A DNA stretch of 64,000 nt from Cheilinus undulatus (taxonomy: Eukaryota > Chordata > Actinopteri > Labriformes > Labridae), in NCBI RefSeq assembly GCF_018320785.1, contig NC_054877.1, positions 24,658,329 through 24,722,328 of the forward strand, in the 5' to 3' direction. Positions 12,278 through 23,439 of this stretch are shown one piece after another; position 1 is the stretch's first letter, and each line of letters opens with the position of its first letter. The translations under genes and the position numbers were made by a program. The notes under the pieces are model-generated. The model saw only the letters and a list, made by a program, of their open reading frames with translations. It made no database searches and was not told where the DNA came from.

Positions 12278-13172
12278 TTTGGAAGGACATACACTTTATC
12301 TACCTGGAGAGTAGACAAATAAGCTCCATTTTACACATGTACCACACGATTACACGCTGTAACTACATGCATCTGTTGCTACATCATAAAAATAGCAGAG
12401 TGAGAGCATTCTTATAGTAAACATGCTTTTTTTAATGCCTGGTGAGGGATGCTGTTAGCAGATGAGCTTCTCTGAAGGCACCTTCTGTTGAAAGGGCGAC
12501 CTTTTATCCAGCTGCCAGCACTACGACTGCGTCATTATATTTAATTCAGTACTTCTAAAACTTTTAAATTTCTATTTGTAAAAAAATTAAACTCCCAACA
12601 ACAAAATGTACGAGAACATGGTCTTCTAGGGTTTAGCATTACGTTACCCCATACTATCCTCAGTGAAAGCGTATCGGCGATGTTTATTACGGACGTGACG
12701 TCATGTAACAGCACGGCTGTATTTACAGTCCGGATGGAAATTTCAGCACCAAGAGGACGATGACACGACCAGAGTTTTCGGAAATGTATATTGTTATCCC
12801 TGGACTCCACGGTTTCTAAATTTGCTTAGAATGCACACAGCACGAGCATTCAGTTTTTAAAACAATAATACAGGAAAGAAACGATTAATGAGTGTTTACG
12901 TGTTTTAATAGGTGCGTCGTCCTGGAACCTGCGTCTCGGTATGGAGTCACTTGCAGCGACCTGATATCAAAATAGACAAGACAAAATAATGTGACGTTTT
13001 AGCACAATGCTTATTTACCAGTCATTTCTAGCGTATGCCAACTGTAAATACATAACGACATGTGCCATATAATGCTTAAAAGTCGTCGTGTTAACCTTTT
13101 GTGACGTTTCTGTAGTCTTAACGTTGACAGCTAAGCTCGCTAACTGTGCTAGCCGTGGTCTTGTTTACCACC
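12278..13172. promoter_or_regulatory. Head-to-head promoter region of SNAP47 and JMJD4
   Basis: The start codons of SNAP47 (minus) and JMJD4 (plus) are 895 bases apart. CpG dinucleotides are more frequent from about 12640 to 13170 than in the surrounding DNA (for example GACGTGACGTCATG near 12695, containing a TGACGTCA CRE/ATF consensus). This is the layout of a bidirectional, TATA-less housekeeping promoter. Start sites cannot be placed from sequence. The interval also holds any SNAP47 5' UTR exon. Confidence 0.65.
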
Positions 13173-16100
13173 ATGGACAGGGAGGCGTACCGCAACTGCT
13201 GCAGCCTGGCAAAAATAACAAGACAGTCGTACGAACAGTTCTGGTCCTCGCATTTTTTAGATTACATCGACAAAGAACTAAGCTATTCTAAGTTTTTCAA
13301 ACGGTACTTGCTCCCAAACCATCCGTGCATGTTTTCAAAGAGGTTCACAGAGAACTGGAAGTGTAGAAAACAGTGGGTGACTGAGGATGGGAAGCCTAAT
13401 TTCCAGAAACTACTGCAACAGTTTGGTAAATACGCCTGTTATTACTACTAGCTTCAATATCAAAATGCAGTGACTGCCATAAGTGCTGTCATGTCATTAC
13501 TTGAAGATATACATGTTTCTTTCCTGACAGATGAGACACCTGTTCCTGTTGCAAACTGCAATGCTAAGGAGTACAATGCCAACCCCAAACAAGTGATGCC
13601 TTTTAAAGAGTTTATTCAATACTGGAAGGAAAACATCCAGAATGGCCACTCATCTCCAAAGGGATGTCTTTATCTTAAAGACTGGCACATGACAAGGTAA
13701 TAATAGCAGGGGTGAAAAACAGGGTGTCTAAGGGGTCTTAAAAAGTATTAAAAATTGATGCAGAAATTAAACCTTTTCAAAAGTATTAAAATGTCTTCAA
13801 TGTAAGGCTTGAAGTTTGAAGCTTTTTTTTTCAAATTCAGATTCACCATACAAGGTTGTCATTAGTTTTTCTGCTTTTTATTTATTTTTAATTTGTAACT
13901 CAGCCAGATTTTGCTTGGCCTAGTTATGCTCTGGCTCACTGAGCTTTCAGAGCATCCTCAAAGCTCTGCTGCATCTCTAGCTAGGAAGTGAAATGGATGT
14001 TAACAATGATGTGTGCATGCACATTAGTGCTGCTCAATTTGATAATGATGTGCAATTGTTATGGACAATATTTTAATTTGCTATTACAGTATAATACATA
14101 AATGGTAACATGAGTCCACTTGCTTTGTTATCAAGGAAAAGGAAGCAAAGGGAAATGCAGAGAATAGTTTTAGTTTGAAGTGTCCATTTCAAAACTCAAA
14201 ACATCCAAAAATTAAATAGGATTGAAAATAGAAACCAGATATTTTTTTACAGTACTTATTTCAAACTAACAGTGTCTTCCAAAAAACAAAAGCTTCTGTG
14301 AAAATGTTTTTCTACAAAGTGCAATAGTGGCACTATTGTAATTTTAAAGGCCTTTCTGCAGGTGTTTTTGTACACCTTTCAAGTGCTACTTAATACAAAA
14401 TATTTGCAGCCTTTTATGCAATTATAATCACATACCCTGACATTGCAGTTGCAATTGTAATTTGATGAATTGTGCAGCACTAGTGTAAATGATGCAACTT
14501 TTTTGTGAAGCAGTTGGAGGAGTAGGAGTTGGAGCCACAACTAAGACATGTACCTGGAAATATTTAACAGGATTTGGAAATCAAAAACAGCTTTGTGGTA
14601 AAGGTTGTGCTGATTTTAAAACCAGCCAGACTATGCATATATTAGCAAACATTGCAGCATTTGTGATAAGGCAAATGGCAGCAGTGAGCAAGTTTTTGAT
14701 AAGTCTGGGTGCAATGTAAGAAGACAAAGAAAGGAGCCCAATCAATTTCATGACATTGTCTTTGCTATTTTAACCACAAAACACATGCAGAACTGTTATT
14801 AATGTAGCAGGTTACACATTGAAGATGTAATAGGGTCTTCATATATATATGAAGAAGGTCTTGAGAAAGGATATTAAAAAGTATCACATTTAATGTCAGA
14901 TTTTCTGGATATACCCTGGAAAAAAGTACACAACTGTTGTACCCAAGTAAAAGTACAGTTATTCTGGTTAGAACTTACTAAGTTAAATTAAAAGTACTGG
15001 TCTATAAATCTACTTAAGTAAAAGTGAAATGTATTTAATTTAAAGTTGACTTTAAGTACTGAGTAGCTACTAGGGCTGAATGATTTTGGAAAATAATCTA
15101 ATTGCAATTTTTTTCCAATTTTGCATTTGCGATTTGACTTTCAGTTTTTCTCAGTTCCTCATCTAATGTATTTTTAAACAAACGGAATCAATACATTAGT
15201 CTAGATTTTAACCAACTGATATTATATGTATTAAACAGAAACTGTTATTTCCTGTAGACTGAGCCTATATGCTAGGATGACATAACATCATGCATGAATC
15301 GCTATAAATAAAATAACTGTCTACTTCAATTACTGTAGTTAATTAACTGATTTGTTTGACTTGAAGCCTTATAGAAATCATCATAAAACTAAGTGCTTTA
15401 GAAGAATAAAAAAAACATCTACCTGTGATCATTTTGACTCATATTGCAGATGCCATGTGAATTGCACTGAAGGGAATGATATTTTTTATGTCAATTTAAT
15501 TTTTAACAAGAAAACATTTACAAAGTAAGAAAAGTGTGATTTTTGCAAGATGTATAGAGCATCTGCAAAGAAATGTATGCAAATTTTATTTCGGCACATA
15601 TTTCTGGTCAAAGAAATATCGCAATTTCTGCAATTTGACAGTAGGACATATTGCGATTTAATCTAAATATAGAATTTCTACCCAGACCTAGTTGCTACTG
15701 AGGAGTTGTAGAGTACAATATGAAATTTTCATTGTCAGTAACAACATGAGAATGTGGATCTCCAACCAGGTTGTTCAGGTGAAGTCGCATCTCTTTAATA
15801 AAGGGAAATACAACAGCTGTTTAGGGATGTAAACAGTATCTGTGAGGTGGAAAAGTACAAGAGCACTCTACTCAAGTAAAAGTACAGTTACTCTGCTTAA
15901 AACTTACTTCAGTAGAGGTAAAAGTACCTCCTAAAATACTTAATTACAGTAATCTGAATAAATGTAATTAGTTAGTTTTCACCCATGGGTAATTTATATA
16001 TTTTTTTTCTGCAGGGACTTTCCAGAACATAATGTTTACACCACACCAGTCTACTTTTCTTCTGACTGGCTTAATGAATATTGGGATACACTTGAAGTAG

Positions 16101-17180
16101 ACGACTACCGGTTTGTTTACATGGGACCCAAAGGCTCATGGTAGGAAAAATTTCACTTATCAACAAAGATGCAGTGAGAAAGTAGTTTGTGGATTTCATA
16201 TAACAAAATGCTCTCTCGTCCTCAGGACTCCTTTCCATGCCGATGTGTTCCGTTCCTACAGTTGGTCTGCAAACATATGTGGCAGGAAGAAATGGCTCCT
16301 GTATCCTCCTGGTCAGGAGGAGTTTTTACGTGACACCCATGGAAACCTTCCTTATGACGTTACATCAGCTGAACTTAAAGATAAAGGCCTTTTCCCACAC
16401 TCTGAGGAAGCCTGTCAGCCTCTTGAAATTATTCAGGAGGCAGGGGAAATAATTTTCGTGCCCAGTGGCTGGCATCATCAAGTGTATAATCTGGTACAAG
16501 CTGCACATTTAAAAAAGCACCATAAATTAAGGTATGTATTGTAAGTATCACAAAGGAATGATCTATCTCGTGTGTGTCTTGCAGGAGGACACCATCTCTA
16601 TTAATCATAACTGGCTGAATGGCTGCAACATAGACTTAATGTGGCAGTTTCTTCAGAATGAGCTTTCATCTGTTCAAAAAGAGATAAATGAGTGGAGGAA
16701 CACAATGGACTCGTGGCATCAGCACTGCCAGGTAAGACAGGGACAGGATTAGTCTGCCTCCAGGCTTTTTTTTTTAGAACCCTGTGGCTGCTTTAAATAT
16801 TTTCACCACTGCATGTGAAGTCAATGCTAATTCTTCCTTTTAAGGTCATCATGAAAGCTTGCTCTGGTATCAACTATGGAGAATTTGCCTCCTTCCTGAA
16901 AATCGTTGCCAACAACAGGATGGCTTTCCTGAATGCTTGTTCGTCTGGAGATTCCTCAGATTACCCCCGACATCTATCAGAGACCCTCACCACCCTCGGA
17001 CCTTACCACGCTGCCTTTGACCTACAGAGGGTGGCTCACATTATTGAATGTCTACTCTGCAATGAAGACTTTAAGCGGCTAGATCATTCGACTTTGACTT
17101 TGCAGCCAGAAACCATGTTACAGCAAATCCGTGACACCATACAATCCACCAGGGGGCAGCATCTCCTTTACCAGGAGTGA
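13173..17180 (+). CDS. jmjd4: JMJD4, JmjC-domain 2-oxoglutarate oxygenase
   Basis: Six exons encode 431 residues: 13173-13425, 13531-13696, 16015-16140, 16226-16493, 16585-16731 and 16845-17180. Phases are consistent and all junctions are GT-AG. The start lies in an optimal context (ACCACCATGG) and gives MDREAYRN, like the human MDRE start. JMJD4 is an Fe(II)/2-oxoglutarate oxygenase known to hydroxylate a lysine of the release factor eRF1, which favours accurate translation termination. The iron-binding HxD is His186/Asp188 (TPFHADVFRSYSW), and the distal histidine is about His265 in SGWHHQVYNL. The GRKKWLLYPPG strand after HxD fits the family. Human JMJD4 is about 450-460 residues, so the length is normal. 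Intron 2 (13697-16014) is swollen by nested repeats, while the other introns are near 100 bases. The last exon contains a perfect CTCF-type core motif. The gene converges on IBA57. Confidence 0.95.
14025..14482. mobile_element. hAT-like MITE in JMJD4 intron 2
   Basis: The left end TAGTGCTGCTCAATTTGATA and the right end ATTTGATGAATTGTGCAGCACTA (14460-14482) are inverted repeats of more than 25 bases with a few mismatches. The adjacent 8-mers (ATGCACAT and GTGTAAAT) agree at 5 of 8 positions, consistent with an aged 8-bp duplication. There is no coding capacity. The ends resemble those of the element at 15071-15690. Confidence 0.6.
14920..15987. repeat. ACTCAAGTAAAAGTA interspersed repeat, two tandem fragments, interrupted
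   Basis: The segments 14920-15070 plus 15691-15830, and then 15843-15987, carry the motif CCAAGTAAAAGTACAGTTA or CTCAAGTAAAAGTACAGTTA and the downstream run TCTCCAACCAGGTTGTTCAG. The family is common in teleosts and also appears here at 35490, 40028, 63188 and 63484. The first fragment is split by the hAT-like element at 15071-15690. No coding capacity is seen. Confidence 0.65.
15071..15690. mobile_element. hAT-like MITE nested in another repeat
   Basis: The ends are TAGGGCTGAATGA and its imperfect inverse (CTACCCAGACCTA). They are flanked by GTAGCTAC (15063-15070) and GTTGCTAC (15691-15698), a 7-of-8 match to an 8-bp target duplication as made by hAT transposases. The interior is rich in GCAATTTC and GCGATTT runs, as in other fish hAT derivatives, and has no ORF. 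Removing it rejoins the surrounding ACTCAAGTAAAAGTA repeat. Confidence 0.75.
17146..17159 (+). promoter_or_regulatory. CTCF-like core motif inside JMJD4 last exon
   Basis: CCACCAGGGGGCAG fits the vertebrate CTCF core consensus CCASYAGRKGGCRS at every position. It lies in coding sequence near the JMJD4 C-terminus. A motif match alone does not prove binding. Confidence 0.45.
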
Positions 17181-17663
17181 GATGTGAAGTGGCATCTCAA
17201 CAGTGTACTTATCACCTGGAAATAGCTTGAATGAAAAGTGCCAAATATGTATTGTATGAAAAAGCAAAAAGATGACTGGAAAAGTGTTATTACACTTTTG
17301 GTTTGGGATGGATTGTAATGTCAAGTGTTGCTTGTGAGTGTTTGGAATTTGTTTTTGCACTGAAAAGATAAAATTATGAATATAAAAATACACAAGATGT
17401 TTGAGTTTTGCTTTTTCAAATATTTATTCAACAACAAACAAAACCATTTAGATTTTTATAGTGCTGAAAATAGAGCATTTAAATAGCATAATTGTGTTTT
17501 AGATAAATGACAATTTGGGAAAAGTCACTCTTAAAGTGGGCTGTATTGCAAACAAAATAAATTGCAGATAAAAACATTTATGGATCAGTGCCACACAGCT
17601 GTTAAGCAATGACAGTGTAACATACTGTACTTCAGGGTTCTGCTTAAAAGGCATATGTCAGAT
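17181..17663. other. Converging 3' UTRs of JMJD4 and IBA57
   Basis: The stop codons of the two convergent genes are 483 bases apart. A plus-strand AATAAA lies at 17557-17562 and a minus-strand AATAAA at 17423-17428. If these are the signals used, the two transcripts overlap by roughly 150-200 bases. No coding sequence is seen in the interval. Confidence 0.6.
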
Positions 17664-20600
17664 TTAATGCCCATCACTTGTGAGGGAACTGTAAAACATC
17701 CTTCTCTTCAGTTGATTTTTTACATCTTTAGGCCACCAGTCTGGCACATTAACCTCGAGCGTCACTGTGGCATCATCAGAAGATTTAAGCGTCAGAACCT
17801 CTTTGACGTGAGCCATACGGATTAGGCTCAGTCCCAGCTCTCCAACCCCTGACCGGTGCTTCCCAGCTGGCTTGCCTGACTGGGTTTGCAGGGTAGCTTC
17901 TTCCTTGAGGTCCTGGATCGGAGCTGACAAGCGTACTGGCATCAGACGTTTCCGAATCACCCCAGTGTGATGAGTTCTGGCTGTGAGCTCCTGGCCAATG
18001 TAGCAGCCTTTGCTAAAACTGATACCCTGCATGTAGACGAGATTTGACTCCAGCGGTAGCGCCATCCCAGGAGGGAGGTCCTTCACCCCCTCAGGAAGTC
18101 CTAGACAACAACAGCAGAGGAAATCAACAAAAACTTGTCAACCATAAAGGGCACATGTGCATGCAAATCTTCTATTCACATCCAAAATGCATGTACTTAG
18201 ATGAATGGTTCTTACCTATTTCATAGCGGTGTCTGTGATACTCCTCTGTGTCACCCTTCTGACATGATGGAATAATATCCATGGGGCTGACCTGACTGTC
18301 AACCACCAATCTGAAGCCCATCTCCTGAGTTCGAGGATCTGTCTCCCATACCAAAGCCTTTTCTGGGGAGGACAGCTGTGGTTTACAGGCCTCTTCACTC
18401 ATCTTCTTATGCTGAGGGAACACAGCCCACACTGAGAGGTCAGGACAGGGGTTCACGGTGACCTTCCTGCGGATCTTGTACACCTTTAAATGTCTCAAGA
18501 TGGAGTCCTTAACTGTGCTGTCACACTCCAGGAAAACACCATGGCCTGGCTCAGCTTCTTTCAAACTGAAAGGAAATACAACAAGCTTTAAACATTGTTA
18601 CAAAGGCACAGCACTGAAAAATACAATTCCAGATCTTACTTTTAAAGGTGAGAATTTTTTCACCCTTGGTGTGCCTGGTCTTCCTTAGTTTGAGATTTTT
18701 CTTTCCAAAAGAGTTTGATTTATCACCAGAAGACACTGCACATGGACACACTGCTTTGTCCACCTTCTGGTGGCCATGCTGCGATATTAACATACATGAC
18801 ACCACTAATATCCACGGACATATCAAACATTTTAATGCTGAAAATGTCCTGTCAAGTAGTATTGATTAGATTTCAACTAAACACAATGAAAGTAAAGGGC
18901 TTTTTCTATTTAACCTCAAGTTGTTTCATCTAAACAATGTACAAACAGCTGTATCAGTCAAATAACTATAAAAAAATGTTTTTTTTAATATCTTGATTAA
19001 ATTTCAATGACAAGCTACAAATTAGACTTTCCCTAATCCTTGCATGAATTGAATCAAAATGAACCAGCAACTTGATAACATGGCAAGTTGGTCATATATG
19101 GTTGATACTTAAATTAAGGCATCTGACAGAATCTATCATCTTTTAAACATCAACAATGATCTTGTATCTGCCGAAACTTCAGCAAATTTAACTACCATTT
19201 TCATTTTATTATGGTAATTGGAATGCGAGATATCACTGAATGATACCAGTGTCAGGAGATACTAGCTTATCCAGTGAACAATCTTCAAAAAAAAAAAAAA
19301 CAAACAAACAAACTGAAATATCACACTGTCGTTTTAGAGCTCTTTATTTAGTTCTTAGTTGAAGCTCCTTTTGCAGCAGTTACAACCTCTGGTCTTTCTG
19401 AATATGATGCAACAAGCTTTGCACACTGGGATTGGGGGATTTTCTGCCTTTCTTCTTTGCAAATCCTCTCAAGCTCATTGAAGCTGGATGACGACCGTCA
19501 ACGACAGTCATTTTCAAGTATCACCAGTGATAATCCATGGGGTTCAATCCAGAGCTCTCAGTCAGAGCTGGGCCACTGTAGAACATTCACAGATTTGTCC
19601 ATTAGCCACTCTTTGTGTTGTCTTGGCTGTATGCTTAGGGTCATTGTCATGGTGAAAGGTAAACTTTCCGACCAGTCTGAAGTCCCGAGCACCTTGGATA
19701 TCTCTGTACTTTTCTCTATTCAGCTTTCCCTCAACCCTGACCAGTCTCCCAGTCACTGCAACTGAGAAAGCACAGCATGTTGCTGCCACCACCATCCTTT
19801 ACTGATGGGACGGTATTAGGCATGTGATGAGCAGTTTGGGCCACTCTGCCATAAAGCCTGGAACAATAGAGGGCTGCTGTGATAACTGTCCTTCTGGAAA
19901 TTTGTTCAACCTCCACACAGGATCTCTGGACCATCAGGTTCTTGGTCACCTCTCTTACTAAGACCCTTCTCTCTGATTGCTCAATTTGGCCAGAAGATGA
20001 GCTCTTGGAAGAGTTCTGGTTGTGCCAAACTTGTTTCATTTAAGAATTATGGAGGTCATTGTGCTCATGGGGACCTTCACTGCAACAGAATGTTTTGTAG
20101 CCTTCCCCAGATCTGTGCCTTGCATGATTCTGTCTCTGAGCTCTGTGGGCAGTTCATTTGACCTCATGGCTTGGTTTTTGCGCTGATATGCATTTTCCAT
20201 CATGAGGCCTTCTATAGAGAGGTGTGACTTTCCAAATACTAAAAAAAAATGCATACAGCTTGTTTTACCTGTTTTTAAAAATACATTTTGCATTTACTGT
20301 TACTCAAGGAATTTCTTTATCATGCATTACTTAGTGTATTTATTTGACAACAAAAACCTCTGTTATCTGTTGCAAAGTCAAATGTTGCATGTCTTTAAGT
20401 CTGTTTCAAAATCGCAGACTGTCACAAAAATGAGCTGGTCAGTTCTACTATAGGATGATGTTCTTTACTGTTAAAATGTTTCAATATTGATATTAGTATC
20501 AGCTGAGATGAATTTGTAAATACCGGCGTATATCAGCTACCAGCAATAATCCAATATTGTGCATTTTTTCACTTTGTACTAATCAAGAAGTTTCACTGAA

Positions 20601-21793
20601 TTATAGCATAGCTATAATTTGCTGAATATCCCCTTTGCCATTTCACCAATGCTCAACTTTATTATTTTACACTATCATGCTGGCAAAGAGAGAAGGTCCG
20701 CATACCAAGGAGCTCCCATATCAGGCGTTTATTAACAATCAAGTGATGTTTCGAGCCAAAATGCTCTTCTTCAGACAAAGAAGTCTAAAGAAGACTATTT
20801 CCATTTCTAACCCCTTCCATGGCAGATTGCTGATTACTATGAGTCTGTTTTTGCTCAAGGTATCAAAAGGTACTTGTCATTGCTATCGGATGCTGACTGC
20901 TCACAGTGGATATATGTCAGGTCTCTTTAAATAACATAAAGAGCAAGTCTAATACTACATAAGCCCTTTTTCTTAAGTGTCCTTGGACTTGGCTACTAAT
21001 GATTTGGCACTGTATTGATTGGATAATTGATCAGTTGATAGATTTTGTTGAAAGCTGTTTTAAAAAATGACACAATGGAAAACAATAATTTCTGGGACAA
21101 TGTTAGGGATGTATGGCTCTTACATGACATCACTAAATCTGTAAGTTACTTAAGTAACTTTGATTCACATTTAATACAGAGCCATAATCTTCAGAGGGGA
21201 TAAGGCTTAAGGCAAATAAAACCATCAAATTTTAAAAGCCAAGAGGGAATAAACATAACAACTCTAGTCAAGCCAGTTGATAGTAAAGGGTGGAAACTAA
21301 CATCTGTTGATAGATATAATGTTGGAGTCTGACTGCCAAAACTGCGTCACAAGATAAGTAGCCACGCCCTCTTTGTTAGCCAAAACATACTAAGTTTTAG
21401 ACGGTGTAATGGTGAGTTCTGTTACCTGTACAATATGATGTCATATAGTGTCCTTCCTTGTACATTGAGCATGTGTGAGTACATGGCTTTTTGAGCAGGA
21501 TCCCCCAGCAGCGTCATGTCATTGGTTATAATCCCCTGAAGAAACGGACTCGTATCCTGACCATGGATGTTCAACAAGGTCCTGTGAGGAAGGTGATAAC
21601 ATACAAACTTTCCTAATGTATTTCCTCCGTTACTTGTCCCCTGGCTGCTATATCTCCTCCCATGAATCCCTGCTGGAGCCGAGACGGAGACGTCGAACGT
21701 CAGACATAAATACCGATGGCAGGATTTTCTAGCGTAAACACCGAGACAGCCAGAGGACATGAACGCCCTTTTACCGAAAAACAAACCTCCCAT
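17664..21793 (-). CDS. iba57: IBA57, mitochondrial iron-sulfur cluster assembly factor
   Basis: Three coding exons give 384 residues: 21426-21793, 18216-18565 and 17664-18100. All junctions are GT-AG with consistent phases. IBA57 works with ISCA1 and ISCA2 in the mitochondrial matrix to build 4Fe-4S clusters for aconitase, lipoate synthase and respiratory complex I/II. It belongs to the folate-binding GcvT/YgfZ family. The family signature [15 protein letters not shown] is present with Cys272. Further conserved blocks are [16 protein letters not shown] in exon 1 and [10 protein letters not shown] and VPDWWP in exons 2 and 3. The first about 50 residues are basic with Ser/Arg and few acidic residues ([20 protein letters not shown]), as expected for a mitochondrial targeting sequence. 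Human IBA57 is 356 residues, so the length is normal. The 294 bases upstream, before the Tc1 element at 22088, should hold the promoter. Intron 1 carries a Tc1 relic. Confidence 0.95.
19320..20240 (-). mobile_element. Tc1-like transposon relic in IBA57 intron 1
   Basis: The minus strand holds a decayed transposase. [20 protein letters not shown] and then [12 protein letters not shown] form the N-terminal helix-turn-helix region. [12 protein letters not shown] and SRLYGRVAQ follow it, and [14 protein letters not shown] carries the second catalytic Asp. Compared with the well-known fish Tc1 layout, about 300 bases are missing between the YGRVA block and the GGGSNML region, and the terminal repeats are not recognisable. 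The copy is therefore an immobile, internally deleted fossil. Boundaries are approximate. Confidence 0.8.
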
Positions 21794-22087
21794 CTTAAAT
21801 GCTAGTATTAACGCGTAGATCTATAATAAACGCCTTGCTTTTAATTTGCAACAGCGGACAGCTACATAACACTGCGCACAGCGGTAGACGGCTCCATCTT
21901 GAAATCCCATCATGCACTGCTCCATAATATTTGAACACACATGTAGCGTTGTTTTGCTCCTGATGCGAGTTTGTCTCTTACTCCAATGTTTATGTAACCC
22001 CATCAGTATTTTACCAGAACAGTTCGTCCAACAAATAGATTAGTTATTGTACAAAGAATTATAATAATTAATATGAATATGAATGTA

Positions 22088-23333
22088 CAGTGCCAATTAA
22101 AAAGTATTCACTCCCTTGGATGTTTTACTCTTTTATTGATTTATAAATTAATTATAGTTAATATAGTTTGGCATTTGTGACCAGAAGATATATAATTTAG
22201 AAAAAGTGACTGCATAAAAAGTTATTCACCCCCAAAAATACAAAAAAAAAAAAAAAAAACCCTCCATGAAGACAAAAAAACACTAAGCAGCTCAAAGAAT
22301 TGGTTATTGCAAAGTCTAAGTCAGGGGATGGATGCAAAAAAAAAAAGAAAAGTTGCAAGGCACTTAACATCCCTTGCATTCAGTTAAATCCATCATCAAG
22401 AAATGGAAGCAATATGGCACGTGTAAATCTGCCTAGATCAGGCCGTCCTCACAAACTGAGTGACCGTGCAAGAAGGAGTCTAGTTGGAGAGGGCACCAAG
22501 ATGCCTCTGACCTCTCTGAGGGAGTTACAAGCTTCATCAGCTGAAATGTGAGAGACTCTGCATACAACCAACTGTTGCGTGGGCTCTTCACTAGTCAAAA
22601 CTTTATGAGAGAGCGGCAAAGAGAAAGTCACTGTTGAAGACAACTCACAGCGAGAGTTTGCCAAAAGACGTGGGATACTCAGTCTAGTGGAAGAAGTTTC
22701 TTTGGTCTGATGAGATCAAAAGACACTATGTTTGGTGGACACCAACACTGTACATCCCCACAAACACACCATCCCCACTGTAAAGCACAGTGGTGGCACC
22801 ACCATGCTGTGGGGATGCTTATCAGCAGCTGGCCTGGAAGGCTTGTAGAGAGTAAAATACATGCTGAACCATGGCTTGGGAGAAGATTTATTTTAGCAAG
22901 ACAGTGACCTGAAGCATACAGTGAAAGCTATGCAGTAATGGTTTACAGAGTACTTGTTCTGGAGTGGCTGAGTCAAAGCCCATGTCCTAAAACAACAGAG
23001 AACATTTGTGGCTGGACTTGAAAAGGGCCATTTACACCCATTCCCAAAGCAACCTGACAGAGCTTGGGTAAAGGAAGAATGGAGTAAAATTTCAGTGTCT
23101 AGATGTGCAAGTCTGATTGAGATCTATCCACACAGACTCAGTGCTGTGGTTGCAGCCAAAGGTCAATCTACTAAATACTGACTTGAAGGGGGTGAATATT
23201 TATGCAGTCACTCATGTTACATTATACATTTTTATTTAGCTGACAATACTTTGTAAATCTGTTTCCACTTGGACATTTTAAAGATCATTTTGGTATTTTT
23301 TGTGTCAAAAAAGCCAAATTATTATGACCAGGT
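22088..23333 (+). mobile_element. Tc1-like transposon, long-TIR family, copy 2
   Basis: The left end CAGTGCCAATTAAAAAGTAT directly follows a TA at 22086-22087, the usual Tc1/mariner target. The transposase remnants run on the plus strand: ARVNLPRSGRPHKLSDRARR near 22413 (DNA-binding linker) and QDSDLKHTVKAMQ near 22900 (second catalytic Asp retained). The frame is broken in several places. The right inverted repeat stops near 23333, where a LINE-related segment begins, so the right terminus is lost. The copy at 2575 is in the same orientation, and together they define both ends of the family. Confidence 0.82.
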
Positions 23334-23439
23334 AAAAAAAACATCTCCCTTCCAAGGAAAACCAGGCCAAAACAGCACAGCATCTAGAGTTGAAATAAAA
23401 ATAAAGGTAGTTATAATGAAAGGGTATGATTTCACTGAA

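Noticed and set aside
21100-21190. Short inverted words ATGGCTCT and AGAGCCAT around a TTACTTAAGTAA palindrome
   Set aside because: Arms are only about 9-10 bases and no target duplication was found, so it is not strong enough to call an element.
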